DNA from: a virus
DNA: 64,000 bases
IMG/VR virus record: IMGVR_UViG_3300050821_003995
Span: 31,022 to 95,021 of that record
Reading direction: 5' to 3' (one strand)
The notes under the pieces were generated by a model. The model searched no databases and was not told the DNA's origin. It worked only from the letters and a program-made list of their open reading frames with translations. The position numbers and the translations under genes were made by a program. Positions 32,062-39,858 of this stretch are shown one piece after another (the first letter of the stretch is position 1; each line of letters starts with the position of its first letter).

Positions 32062-33092
32062 ATAGAACTGAGTTGGTGGCAAAATTAGAACTTGTGAGCT
32101 ACGCCCTTGCACAAAATAATCTTGTCCCGGTATTTGAATGTTTCTGTTTCAACACAAAGACAGTAAGTTGTTATAACGATGCACTTGCCATTATTGCGCC
32201 GTGCAAAACCAAGGATGCCTTTGCGGTCAATGGCAGCACGCTGTTGGGGCTGCTGAAAAACAGTCATGCGGACGAAGTTGAATTCTCAATTGAGAACAAA
32301 GAGGACGTCAGCATCAAAACCGGTAAGAGCCGCTTCAAGCTGCCCTATTTCACCAAGAATGAGTTCTTGTTTGAACCGGTAGATGATACTTGGGACAACA
32401 GCCTGCCAATTGACGAAGCTTTTCTGAAAGGGCTTGAAGCGTGCCTGTTGACCTCCTCACGTGACTTGGCCCAACCCGCATGGCTAGGCGTGAGCCTTCA
32501 GCCCAAGGGCAAGCGCATGGCACTGTATTCCTGTGACGGTGATGGTGTCACCCGGCACGTAACCGGCACCAAGGCCACGGACGTGACCGCCATGCTGCCA
32601 AACGCCTTTTGTGAGGCTGTGCTCCGTACCTGCAAAGAGACCGACTGCAAAACCGGCACCTTGAGTATCAACGCTGATTGGGCCAAGGCTGACCTGGGGG
32701 CCTATATCATCCTGGGGCGCTTGATTGAAATATCTACCCCAGTTGATTTTGAACATGAGATTGAGAACACCTTGAAGGGTGAGCCTGCGTTCATACCGCT
32801 GCCCAAGGGGCTGGATCACGCGCTATCACGTGCGCGGGTCATTGCCGATCCTGAAAGTGCCAAAACGTCGCTAGAAGTAGGTGAGGGTAAGCTTTACCTT
32901 TATACAGAAACACAAATGGGTTTGGTCAAGGACGTATTGCCGTGCCCCAAACACGCAGAGGTGACTGCCGACGTATTTGCCGCCATGGTGCAACGCGCCA
33001 TTGGCTTGTGTGACGAAATTGCAATCCTGGACGGCTGCACCGTATATAGGCAAGGTGAAACGCTGTTTATGGTTGTGAGCAACATGGGGTAA
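32058..33092 (+). CDS. DNA polymerase sliding clamp (beta-clamp-like)
   Basis: 344 residues. Three similar sections by eye: an N-terminal MNRTELVAKLELVSYALAQN with VNGSTLLGLLKN, a middle LEACLLTSSRD with LYSCDGDGVTRH, and an end KLYLYTETQMGLVKDVL with AILDGCTVYRQ. The middle DGDGVTR compares with the ATDGHRL type loop of DnaN. It is placed just upstream of the polymerase and clamp loader. It would encircle DNA and give processivity. Sequence is divergent but context is strong. Confidence 0.7.
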   Translation: MNRTELVAKLELVSYALAQNNLVPVFECFCFNTKTVSCYNDALAIIAPCKTKDAFAVNGSTLLGLLKNSHADEVEFSIENKEDVSIKTGKSRFKLPYFTKNEFLFEPVDDTWDNSLPIDEAFLKGLEACLLTSSRDLAQPAWLGVSLQPKGKRMALYSCDGDGVTRHVTGTKATDVTAMLPNAFCEAVLRTCKETDCKTGTLSINADWAKADLGAYIILGRLIEISTPVDFEHEIENTLKGEPAFIPLPKGLDHALSRARVIADPESAKTSLEVGEGKLYLYTETQMGLVKDVLPCPKHAEVTADVFAAMVQRAIGLCDEIAILDGCTVYRQGETLFMVVSNMG

Positions 33093-33096
33093 AGCC

Positions 33097-33372
33097 GTGG
33101 TCGAAGAACCAGCAGAGACCATTGAACGACTCAAAGTACAAGTAGCCAAGTTGACGGCGCGCGTAGCCGAACTTGAGTTTTACCAAGACGAACTTAGGCG
33201 TGAATTGGAAGTTGGAGTGCAAAAGCTTCCTTTCCATCTTACCCCCATGCACGGGCTTATTGCTGCTTTGTTTCTTAAACATCGAAATACTGTTCTAAGC
33301 AAAGAGGCCATTTGGCTGCATCTGTACGGGGCACCACCCCCGAACAAGCCAAAGCCGCTGCTGACGCGCTAG
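33097..33372 (+). CDS. Coiled-coil/winged-helix small protein, unknown
   Basis: 91 residues from a GTG start. The N-terminal half is a coiled coil (TIERLKVQVAKLTARVAELE). The C-terminal half (LTPMHGLIAALFLKH, VLSKEAIWLHLYG) resembles the winged helix of response-regulator type DNA-binding domains. It lies between clamp and polymerase genes, so a replication or regulatory role is possible. Confidence 0.55.
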   Translation: MVEEPAETIERLKVQVAKLTARVAELEFYQDELRRELEVGVQKLPFHLTPMHGLIAALFLKHRNTVLSKEAIWLHLYGAPPPNKPKPLLTR

Positions 33373-33381
33373 CGGCTTAAT

Positions 33382-36300
33382 ATGGGATTCTTTTTTACCA
33401 AGTCACGCCCCGGTAAACGTACTGGCGCGGGTGCTGGTAGGGCCGTTTCAGCCGGTATGCCCCCTAGCCGGGCCAAGCAAACGGCCACCACGCTAGCGCG
33501 CCTGGGCTGTTCTGGTTGCCCACTCAATAACGCCCCCGTAATCACCCCAAAAATGACCCCAACTCTGGTAAAAGGTGGCCAAATCTACTTTCTCGCTGAA
33601 GCACCTGGAAGAGACGAGGATGAGCGCACCGGCAAACCACTGACCGGCCCGTCGGGTCAATTGCTGCGTGAGTGCATACCTGATGATTGGGAAGGTGAGT
33701 GTTCGTTCGATAACGTCATAAATTGCCGGCCACCCAAAAACCGCGACCCTGCATGGCAAGAAATTGAGTGCTGCCGACCACGCCGAGTCAAGTATATTGA
33801 ACAGGCCAAACCACGGCTTATTATTGGGCTTGGGGCAGTTCCTCTCCAAGCTGTCCTAGGTTCTCAAGACCTGAAGGGGATGCGAGGGCGGATTTTTGCC
33901 GTCAAGTTTGGTTCCCATTCATGTTGGTTCCTCCCCACCTATCATCCGTCGTTTATCCTGCGTGTGGCCAAAAACAAGGCAAAGCCTCTCAATAGCCTGA
34001 TGGGACATTGCTTCAGGATGGACATACGCAAGGCGTTTGAATTGGTTGAAGGGCTTGAACCGCCCCATATTGACGATGAAAAGGAAATACGTTCAAACAT
34101 ACAGTGTTTTGATGGCTCCAAATCAAGCCACATCCAATCAGTCATTGACTTGCTCTACGAAGCCCGCAAAGCCCCAATCAAAGCCGTAGATATTGAGACC
34201 AAGGGTTTACGGCCCTACAAGGCCAGTGCAGCCATCATGACGGCTGCTATAAGCTTCAAAAATACGAATTTTTCCTTCGCGTTGGATCACCCGAAAGCTG
34301 TGTGGCCTGACCATGTGAAACCAAAACTCCGCGTCCTCCTCAAAAGCCTGCTCAAAGATGACACTATTAAAGTAGCGCATAACGCACCGTTTGAGATTGA
34401 ATGGTTCATCTGGTATTTGGGCCGAGACATAATCAACCATGGGGCTTGGCACTGCACGCAGATGCAGGCTCACTTCCTGGATGAACGCCGGGGCAAATCC
34501 CGCAGCAATGAGGAGAGCGACCGACGCGCCGCCTATCAGGCGTTGGATTTTCTGTGCAAGCAGCATTTTGGCTTCACCTACAAATCGCTGTTCAAGCTCG
34601 ACAAGAAGGATATGTCTAAATCACCCTTGGGTGAGACCCTACTTTACAATGGGGTGGACACCAAGATTACGCTGCGGCTGCATCACCGGCAAGTGAAGCT
34701 TCTCAAACAGTTTGGATTGTACGACGCGTACATTGAAGCGCTGCCACGGCAGTCCAGCGTAGCCATGATGCAGTTCTTAGGCGTGCCGGTAGATCAGGCA
34801 GAGGTCAAAAAAGCACAGAAGAAGCTTGGCCCTGAGATCAAACAAATTGAGGCTGACATTGCCGGGCTGAAAGTGGTCAAAGCCTATGAGCGCGATCACG
34901 GCAAGTTTGAGCCATCCAAAAACGAACAGATTATCACTGTTTACAAGGATTACCTTAAGCGGACTGAGATTGAGGTTCAGCCTGAGCGCTATGAGGCCCA
35001 TGATTTCAACAAATCATCTGAGAGCAAACGCCGCTTTGATGACAAAGGTGGCACCAAGTATTCGGTGGACAAAAATGTACTTGAGCAAATTGACCATCCA
35101 TTGTCCCAATTGGTGATTGACTTCCGCAACCGCAGCAAATTGTTATCCACTTACGTTGATGAACTGGAACTGGGCAAAGGTTCATTAATTTACCCAGACG
35201 GATTGCTTCATCCAAATTTTAATACCACTTTCACAGAGACAGGGCGAACATGCGTCGCTGGCAATACTATTTTGGATACAACAAAGGGCAGTTTTGAAAT
35301 TAAGAATTTGGACTTGACAACAAAGCACAAAAATGCCCACATTAAAACCCATGCGGGAAAAACGTGTAGAATTGAAAAATTATGGTACAAAGGCAAAGAG
35401 CCAATGTATCAGTTACAATTCGCTAACGGGAGCCACATTACTTGCACTGCAAGGCACCGGCTTCTCACGCCAACTGGTTGGTTGTTTGCAAACGACATCA
35501 GGGTTGGCCAGAAAGTATCAACTTCAAACAGTTTCAAGAATGGACATTTCCAACCAAGAGCAATTAAAAGCATTTGGAGAGCGCCGCCAAAATATAAGAA
35601 TTCTCTCCGAGAGAGACTTTGTGTGGGTGATGCTGTTGCATTGCTACCCCTTGGTATCATTAGAAAAACATACAGGGATAACATTCAAGATCCTGAATTA
35701 TTCCCGTTATTGGCATCGTCACAAATATCAAGCAGCGCTCAAGTTTGTCATCAGCAGAAATTACGCTGCAACCGTATTTGGGAATACACGCGGAGCCAGA
35801 AAACCCAGAGAAAAATTGAATGCAGTTTTGCTTCAGAATCTTTTAATGAAAGGGATGGCGTACGAAGCAATTGCAGCCGAAATGAATACTTCTGTCTTTA
35901 TGATAAAACGAAATATAGTGTACTACGGTCTCAATGGCGGTTCTCCGTTACCTCACCGGTTTGGCCAAATGGCAGAACTGGAATTATCAATCATGGAAGA
36001 ACTAGCACCGGGGCTTCGAGAAGTTATAAGTCCACAACACTATTACAAAGACACAGTGCAAGCTTCATTTATGCTCTACAAAGCCTTTCTAAGTGGAGTT
36101 CTTTTGATAGAAAAAATCAGGCGCCTGGGGCACAGTATTGCATGGCAACAAAATGTACGAGCACCGGAGGTTTGTTGGTCCAAGAACTTAGGCGAAGCGA
36201 GAATAGCCAAATTTCTGTTGGACGAAAATATAAAACACCATCGTCAGTGGCCATTCATAACAGCAGATGGCCCACGTCAGGCAGATTTCTATCTGCTAAA

Positions 36301-37398
36301 ATTAGGAGCAGTTGTCGAAATAGATGGACAGCAACATGCTTGGCAATCAAACAGACAAAAGGACAAGGTACGTCAGCAAACCTTGGCCTCTATGAAGATA
36401 CCTATTTTCAAGATGTCCGATTTGCAAGCCTTACACAACTCGAAAGCAGCAATGGAAACAATTTTGGAACAACTGCCCTTACGTCCATCAAATATGTGGG
36501 TGTGCAAGATGTATGGGACATCACGGTCGAAAGAGATCACAGTTACGTGGCTCAAGGCTTGATCCACCACAACAGTTCGGATGATCCAAACGCCCAGAAT
36601 TGGCCCCAAAGGAATGATGCTTGGGTGCGCAATCAAATAGCTGCGCCTGATGGCTACACACTAGTAGCCTTTGACTACGGGCAATTGGAAGCTTGCACGG
36701 TTGCCATGTGCTCCAAAGACAAGGTATTGGTCAAGGCATTGTGGGAAGATTACGATATTCACTACGAATGGGCTGAACGAACCGCTTACGAATACCCACC
36801 CATCATAGGGGGCACCAAATTCATAAAAGACAAGGACGTGATGAAAAAGTTTAGATCGAGAATTAAGAACAAATTAGTGTTCCCCGCAATATTTGGTGCA
36901 CAGAACTCATCTATTGCAGCTTACCTTGATATCCCCGAGGAACACGTTGATGTTCTAATGCGTGAATTTTGGAAAACCTTCCACGGCCTTTATGAGTGGC
37001 AAGAACGCTTGATGAAACAATACTGGGAAGTGGGCTGGGTTGAGACATTGAATGGCAGGCGCCGTCACTACCCCATGACCCGCAATCAAGCGATAAACGA
37101 TCCCGTGCAGGGCACCGCTTGCGAAATTGTATGTGATAGCATGAATGTATTATCCGAAACTGCCGCAAGAACCAGCCAATGGCATCTACACCCAATTCTT
37201 AACATTCATGATGATCTGACAATGTGTATCCCCGATGATGACAAGATCTTAGAAAAAGCAATCAAGGACGTATATACGGTTATGCTCAGCCCACCTTACA
37301 ACTTTATCAATGTACCTTTATCGGTTACCTGCTCTGTAGGCAAACATTGGTACAAAATGACCGAAATAGATAAATACTGGTCACACCGAGATGTCTAG
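33382..37398 (+). CDS. UDG-exonuclease-DNA polymerase A fusion, intein-containing
   Basis: 1338 residues before splicing, 897 after. Residues about 35-215 are a family-4-type uracil-DNA glycosylase: CSGC, AEAPGRDEDERTGKPLTG, VINCRPPKNRDP with a later CC (iron-sulfur ligands likely) and TYHPSF. Then a 3'-5' exonuclease: VDIETKG, VAHNAPFEIEW, YNGVDTK. Then polymerase A: TETGRT joined after splicing to SSDDPNAQNWPQR, motif A FDYGQLEA, motif B KLVFPAIFGA, motif C NIHDDLT (HDD instead of HDE). UDG-PolA fusions are known in SPO1-like phages. The glycosylase suggests uracil surveillance at the fork. Confidence 0.9.
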   Translation: MGFFFTKSRPGKRTGAGAGRAVSAGMPPSRAKQTATTLARLGCSGCPLNNAPVITPKMTPTLVKGGQIYFLAEAPGRDEDERTGKPLTGPSGQLLRECIPDDWEGECSFDNVINCRPPKNRDPAWQEIECCRPRRVKYIEQAKPRLIIGLGAVPLQAVLGSQDLKGMRGRIFAVKFGSHSCWFLPTYHPSFILRVAKNKAKPLNSLMGHCFRMDIRKAFELVEGLEPPHIDDEKEIRSNIQCFDGSKSSHIQSVIDLLYEARKAPIKAVDIETKGLRPYKASAAIMTAAISFKNTNFSFALDHPKAVWPDHVKPKLRVLLKSLLKDDTIKVAHNAPFEIEWFIWYLGRDIINHGAWHCTQMQAHFLDERRGKSRSNEESDRRAAYQALDFLCKQHFGFTYKSLFKLDKKDMSKSPLGETLLYNGVDTKITLRLHHRQVKLLKQFGLYDAYIEALPRQSSVAMMQFLGVPVDQAEVKKAQKKLGPEIKQIEADIAGLKVVKAYERDHGKFEPSKNEQIITVYKDYLKRTEIEVQPERYEAHDFNKSSESKRRFDDKGGTKYSVDKNVLEQIDHPLSQLVIDFRNRSKLLSTYVDELELGKGSLIYPDGLLHPNFNTTFTETGRTCVAGNTILDTTKGSFEIKNLDLTTKHKNAHIKTHAGKTCRIEKLWYKGKEPMYQLQFANGSHITCTARHRLLTPTGWLFANDIRVGQKVSTSNSFKNGHFQPRAIKSIWRAPPKYKNSLRERLCVGDAVALLPLGIIRKTYRDNIQDPELFPLLASSQISSSAQVCHQQKLRCNRIWEYTRSQKTQRKIECSFASESFNERDGVRSNCSRNEYFCLYDKTKYSVLRSQWRFSVTSPVWPNGRTGIINHGRTSTGASRSYKSTTLLQRHSASFIYALQSLSKWSSFDRKNQAPGAQYCMATKCTSTGGLLVQELRRSENSQISVGRKYKTPSSVAIHNSRWPTSGRFLSAKIRSSCRNRWTATCLAIKQTKGQGTSANLGLYEDTYFQDVRFASLTQLESSNGNNFGTTALTSIKYVGVQDVWDITVERDHSYVAQGLIHHNSSDDPNAQNWPQRNDAWVRNQIAAPDGYTLVAFDYGQLEACTVAMCSKDKVLVKALWEDYDIHYEWAERTAYEYPPIIGGTKFIKDKDVMKKFRSRIKNKLVFPAIFGAQNSSIAAYLDIPEEHVDVLMREFWKTFHGLYEWQERLMKQYWEVGWVETLNGRRRHYPMTRNQAINDPVQGTACEIVCDSMNVLSETAARTSQWHLHPILNIHDDLTMCIPDDDKILEKAIKDVYTVMLSPPYNFINVPLSVTCSVGKHWYKMTEIDKYWSHRDV
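35251..36573 (+). mobile_element. Polymerase intein with open, low-similarity linker
   Basis: 441 residues in the polymerase frame, inserted at TGRT/SSD just before motif A. Block A is CVAGNTILDTTKG, block B is ITCTARHRLLTPTGWLFAND, blocks F/G are VGVQDVWDITVERDHSYVAQ and LIHHN, followed by Ser. Between 35523 and about 36480 the frame is open for about 320 codons, but its translation is Ser/Arg-rich and shows no endonuclease motif. The endonuclease is in the other frame (35540-36562). AT-rich compared with the exteins. Confidence 0.9.
35540..36562 (+). CDS. Nested EDxHD/Vsr-like homing endonuclease in +1 frame of the intein
   Basis: 340 residues from ATG 35540, starting just after intein block B and ending with TGA inside block G. 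The N-terminal part is LKAFGERRQNIRILSERDFV; a helix-turn-helix is visible (GMAYEAIAAEMNTSVFMIKR). The C-terminal catalytic part has LGEARIAKFLLDENI, HHRQWPF, RQADFYLLKLGAVVEIDGQQH and QKDKVRQQTLASMKIPIF. That is the order of Vsr/DUF559/EDxHD (I-Bth0305I-type) nucleases: E, D, then DxxxH and D. Ribosome site before 35540 is weak; the frame is open back to 35333. Confidence 0.85.
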   Translation: MDISNQEQLKAFGERRQNIRILSERDFVWVMLLHCYPLVSLEKHTGITFKILNYSRYWHRHKYQAALKFVISRNYAATVFGNTRGARKPREKLNAVLLQNLLMKGMAYEAIAAEMNTSVFMIKRNIVYYGLNGGSPLPHRFGQMAELELSIMEELAPGLREVISPQHYYKDTVQASFMLYKAFLSGVLLIEKIRRLGHSIAWQQNVRAPEVCWSKNLGEARIAKFLLDENIKHHRQWPFITADGPRQADFYLLKLGAVVEIDGQQHAWQSNRQKDKVRQQTLASMKIPIFKMSDLQALHNSKAAMETILEQLPLRPSNMWVCKMYGTSRSKEITVTWLKA

Positions 37399-38338
37399 TC
37401 TCCATGTAAAATACCGTCCAACCACCTTCGACGAAGTGGTGGGGCAGGACGCGGTGGTCAAAAGCCTCAAGCGCGTGATCAAGGACAAACGCGCCCAGGT
37501 ATTCCTCTTCACAGGGCCAGCCGGTACGGGTAAAACCACTCTGGCTCGTATTCTTGGCAATACATTCGCAGGGGGTAAAGCCACCAATGCCAATATTCAG
37601 GAAATACGTGCGGCTGAGAACACTGGTGTTGACGACATGCGTACTGTTATTCAGCATAGCACTTATAGAGCTATTGGTGCTTCGTCGGTCAAATCAATTA
37701 TCGTTGATGAATCTCACCGTTTGTCAGGCAATGCCTGGGATGCACTGCTCAAGGCAGTTGAGGAACCACCCCCACACCTCTATTGGATGTTCTGCTCAAC
37801 CAATCCCGCCAAAATCCCCAAAACAATTATCACCCGTTGCCTGCGCTACGAACTAAAACCCGTCAGTGAAGACGACCTGATGGAACTGATCCTCAGGGTG
37901 GTGGATGCTGAGAAGCTGGACATTGCCGACGAAGTCATTGAGGCCGTGGTTGAAGAAGCCGGTGGGTCACCACGTCAAGCCTTGGTGTTCCTTGAGGCAT
38001 GCTCCTATGCTGAAACGGCCGCTGAGGCACGCGCAGCCATGCGCAGCGCGGCCCAATCCAAAGAAGCCGCTGATTTATGCCGATTTTTGCTGGGACAGCG
38101 TGGGCGCACCTGGGCTGAGGCCATGCGGCTGGTCAAGGCCATGGGTGACGTTGATGCTGAGAGCATCCGCATTGTGGTCATAAATTATCTAAGTGTCGTG
38201 GCCATGGGCACCAAAGGTGACGACAAGGCCCGCGCCGCGCTGAGCATGATCCAAGCGTTTTCACAGACGTATAATTCTAGCGACAAGATGGGGCCACTAT
38301 TGCTGTCAATAGGAATGGCGCTCAACTTGGACAGATGA
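37391..38338 (+). CDS. Clamp-loader ATPase (DnaX-like)
   Basis: 315 residues, start overlapping the polymerase stop by eight bases. YRPTTFDEVVGQD, Walker A GPAGTGKTT, IIVDESHRLS (Walker B/DESH), LLKAVEEPPPH and FCSTNPAKIPKTIITRC with the SRC-like ITRC Arg finger. Domain order is that of RFC/DnaX ATPases, with a short C-terminal helical domain. It loads the clamp from 32058. There is no second subunit in sight, so it may form a homomer. Confidence 0.85.
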   Translation: MSSLHVKYRPTTFDEVVGQDAVVKSLKRVIKDKRAQVFLFTGPAGTGKTTLARILGNTFAGGKATNANIQEIRAAENTGVDDMRTVIQHSTYRAIGASSVKSIIVDESHRLSGNAWDALLKAVEEPPPHLYWMFCSTNPAKIPKTIITRCLRYELKPVSEDDLMELILRVVDAEKLDIADEVIEAVVEEAGGSPRQALVFLEACSYAETAAEARAAMRSAAQSKEAADLCRFLLGQRGRTWAEAMRLVKAMGDVDAESIRIVVINYLSVVAMGTKGDDKARAALSMIQAFSQTYNSSDKMGPLLLSIGMALNLDR

Positions 38339-38349
38339 GGAGAATTGGA

Positions 38350-38673
38350 ATGAGTGAACAACTTTACGGGGCGGGGCAAACTGCGAAGCAAGCCAACACG
38401 GCAATAAACCAAAACACAATCGGTTCACATCTTACTGATTTGGATGTTCACAACAAGCGGCTCTACGAACTGATGCAACAATTGATCAGTATCGGCGACC
38501 GGCTACTTGGCGTTCGTCCTGAACCGGTGAAAAAAGCGGGCAACCCGGAACCGCCCTCAGGCAGCCTAACCCTTAGCCTGCAACGCAAAGCACGCGAACA
38601 GTCAATGCTAATTGGGGCTTGTGGTGAATTAGCCACCCGCATTGAAAGTGCGCTCGGCGATAACCGTGGCTGA
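38350..38673 (+). CDS. Unknown replication-module protein
   Basis: 107 residues from ATG 38350 (GAGGAG eight bases upstream; ATG 38335 is in frame). Helical, polar; HNKRLYELMQQLISIGDRLL and LSLQRKAREQSMLI. Overlaps the next gene by eight bases. Not recognised. Confidence 0.55.
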   Translation: MSEQLYGAGQTAKQANTAINQNTIGSHLTDLDVHNKRLYELMQQLISIGDRLLGVRPEPVKKAGNPEPPSGSLTLSLQRKAREQSMLIGACGELATRIESALGDNRG

Positions 38674-39163
38674 TACAGACGAATTCCGGGCGTATTTGGC
38701 TATTGACAAGCACGCGCTGGATCAAGAGCTGCAAGAACAGCCCATGCTGTTCTTCAAAATTAGCGAAGCCTTTGTGCAAGCTGCCGCTGAGCGCGACATG
38801 CTCAAGGAGCAATTGGCCACGGTTGACGCTAGGCTTGACGGTGAGGCACGGCGTATTCTTGACAAGTCAGGTGACAAATACACCGAAGCCATGGTCAAAA
38901 ACGCGGTACAAACCGACAAGAAGCATGAAGCCGGCATGAAGAACTACCTTGCTGCCAAGGAGCAGGCCGACGTACTGGCTGCTCTCAAGGAAGCCTTTCA
39001 CTCTCGCGGGTACATGCTGAAAGATCTTTGCAATCTCTATGTCTCAAATTATTATGATGAAGAATCATTCAAAGATACCAGAACAACAGACTTTGAATAC
39101 AGGAAAAACCGTGACCACATATCGAGAGCGCGTGAAGCGAAGAAGCCCACTGACCGCACTTAA
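38666..39163 (+). CDS. Coiled-coil protein invaded by a homing endonuclease gene
   Basis: 165 residues from GTG 38666. Long helices (QAAAERDMLKEQLATVDARL, EAGMKNYLAAKEQADVLAAL), then KDLCNLYVSNYYDEESF. The AT-rich last 140 bases (39020-39163) correspond to a second, GC-rich version of the same ending at 39570-39704, now fused to the endonuclease. By position near SSB and UvsX it could be a recombination mediator, but there is no sequence support for that. Confidence 0.65.
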   Translation: MADTDEFRAYLAIDKHALDQELQEQPMLFFKISEAFVQAAAERDMLKEQLATVDARLDGEARRILDKSGDKYTEAMVKNAVQTDKKHEAGMKNYLAAKEQADVLAALKEAFHSRGYMLKDLCNLYVSNYYDEESFKDTRTTDFEYRKNRDHISRAREAKKPTDRT

Positions 39164-39707
39164 AGCAGCGTTTAGGGCACAACGCAACTCAGCAATTAGG
39201 GAAAGAGGAATTGCATGGGAAATGACATTTGAGGAATGGCTTGATGTTTGGACAAAGTCGGGCAAGCTAGCCCTACGTGGCAAAGGGCGCGGGAAGTATG
39301 TTATGTCACGCCCCAACGATGTGGGTCCTTACAAAGTTGGAAATGTTCGCATAATCCTTGGGACACGAAATGTTCGTGAGGCCCAGTTGGGTAAACCTGA
39401 AAGCCCGGAAGCAATTGAGAAAAATCGTAGAGCCCAAACTGGGAGAAAGCACAGTGCCCGTACTAGAATGCAAATGAGTCGAGCCCAAAAAGGCAAAGTA
39501 TTCTCAGATTTACATAGAGCGCGCATGTGTGATGCTCAACGCAAGCGATTTGCACGTGAGCGTCAAGAGCGAGATTTGTGTTCTCTTTATACCGCAAACT
39601 ACTATGAGGAAGGATCCGTCAAGGCCACCCCTGGGACGGACCGGGCGACGTATAATAAGGGTAGGCAACGCATTGCTGAAGCTAGGGGGCGCCGTGACGA
39701 CGATTGA
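39111..39707 (+). CDS. HNH-like/NUMOD3 endonuclease fused to a copied host C-terminus
   Basis: 198 residues from GTG 39111; ATG 39039 is an alternative inside the host gene. Order: basic start, MTFEEWLDVW, YVMSRPNDVGPYKVGNV (as in 1-211, 5015 and 7569), then GRKHSARTRMQMSRAQKGK, a NUMOD3-type DNA-binding repeat. The last 45 residues (RDLCSLYTANYYEEGSVKAT, then RIAEARGRR) are unrelated to endonucleases. They match the C-terminus of the preceding gene over about 42 positions with about half identical. The tail's DNA is GC-rich like the phage. Confidence 0.75.
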   Translation: MTTYRERVKRRSPLTALKAAFRAQRNSAIRERGIAWEMTFEEWLDVWTKSGKLALRGKGRGKYVMSRPNDVGPYKVGNVRIILGTRNVREAQLGKPESPEAIEKNRRAQTGRKHSARTRMQMSRAQKGKVFSDLHRARMCDAQRKRFARERQERDLCSLYTANYYEEGSVKATPGTDRATYNKGRQRIAEARGRRDDD

Positions 39708-39858
39708 CCCATGGACGTTACTGGCTTCAGTGCTGATAGGGGCGCTGATCCTTTACGTGGTATGCAAAGCCATCATTGGTACCTATTTCAAGGCCAAAGA
39801 AAGCTTTGTGGATAAAATGGTGAACAAGCTGAAAGGAGCCAGTAATGGCAAAGGGTAG
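39694..39858 (+). CDS. Small single-pass membrane protein
   Basis: 54 residues from GTG 39694, with AGGGGG five bases upstream inside the end of the endonuclease tail. One membrane segment (LLASVLIGALILYVV) and a basic C-terminus (KMVNKLKGASNGKG). Overlaps the SSB start. Function unknown. Confidence 0.55.
   Translation: MTTIDPWTLLASVLIGALILYVVCKAIIGTYFKAKESFVDKMVNKLKGASNGKG

Noticed and set aside
35333-35539. Upstream extension of the nested endonuclease frame
   Set aside because: It lies over intein blocks A and B, where the splicing frame is clearly the coding one; the endonuclease-like sequence begins after 35540.
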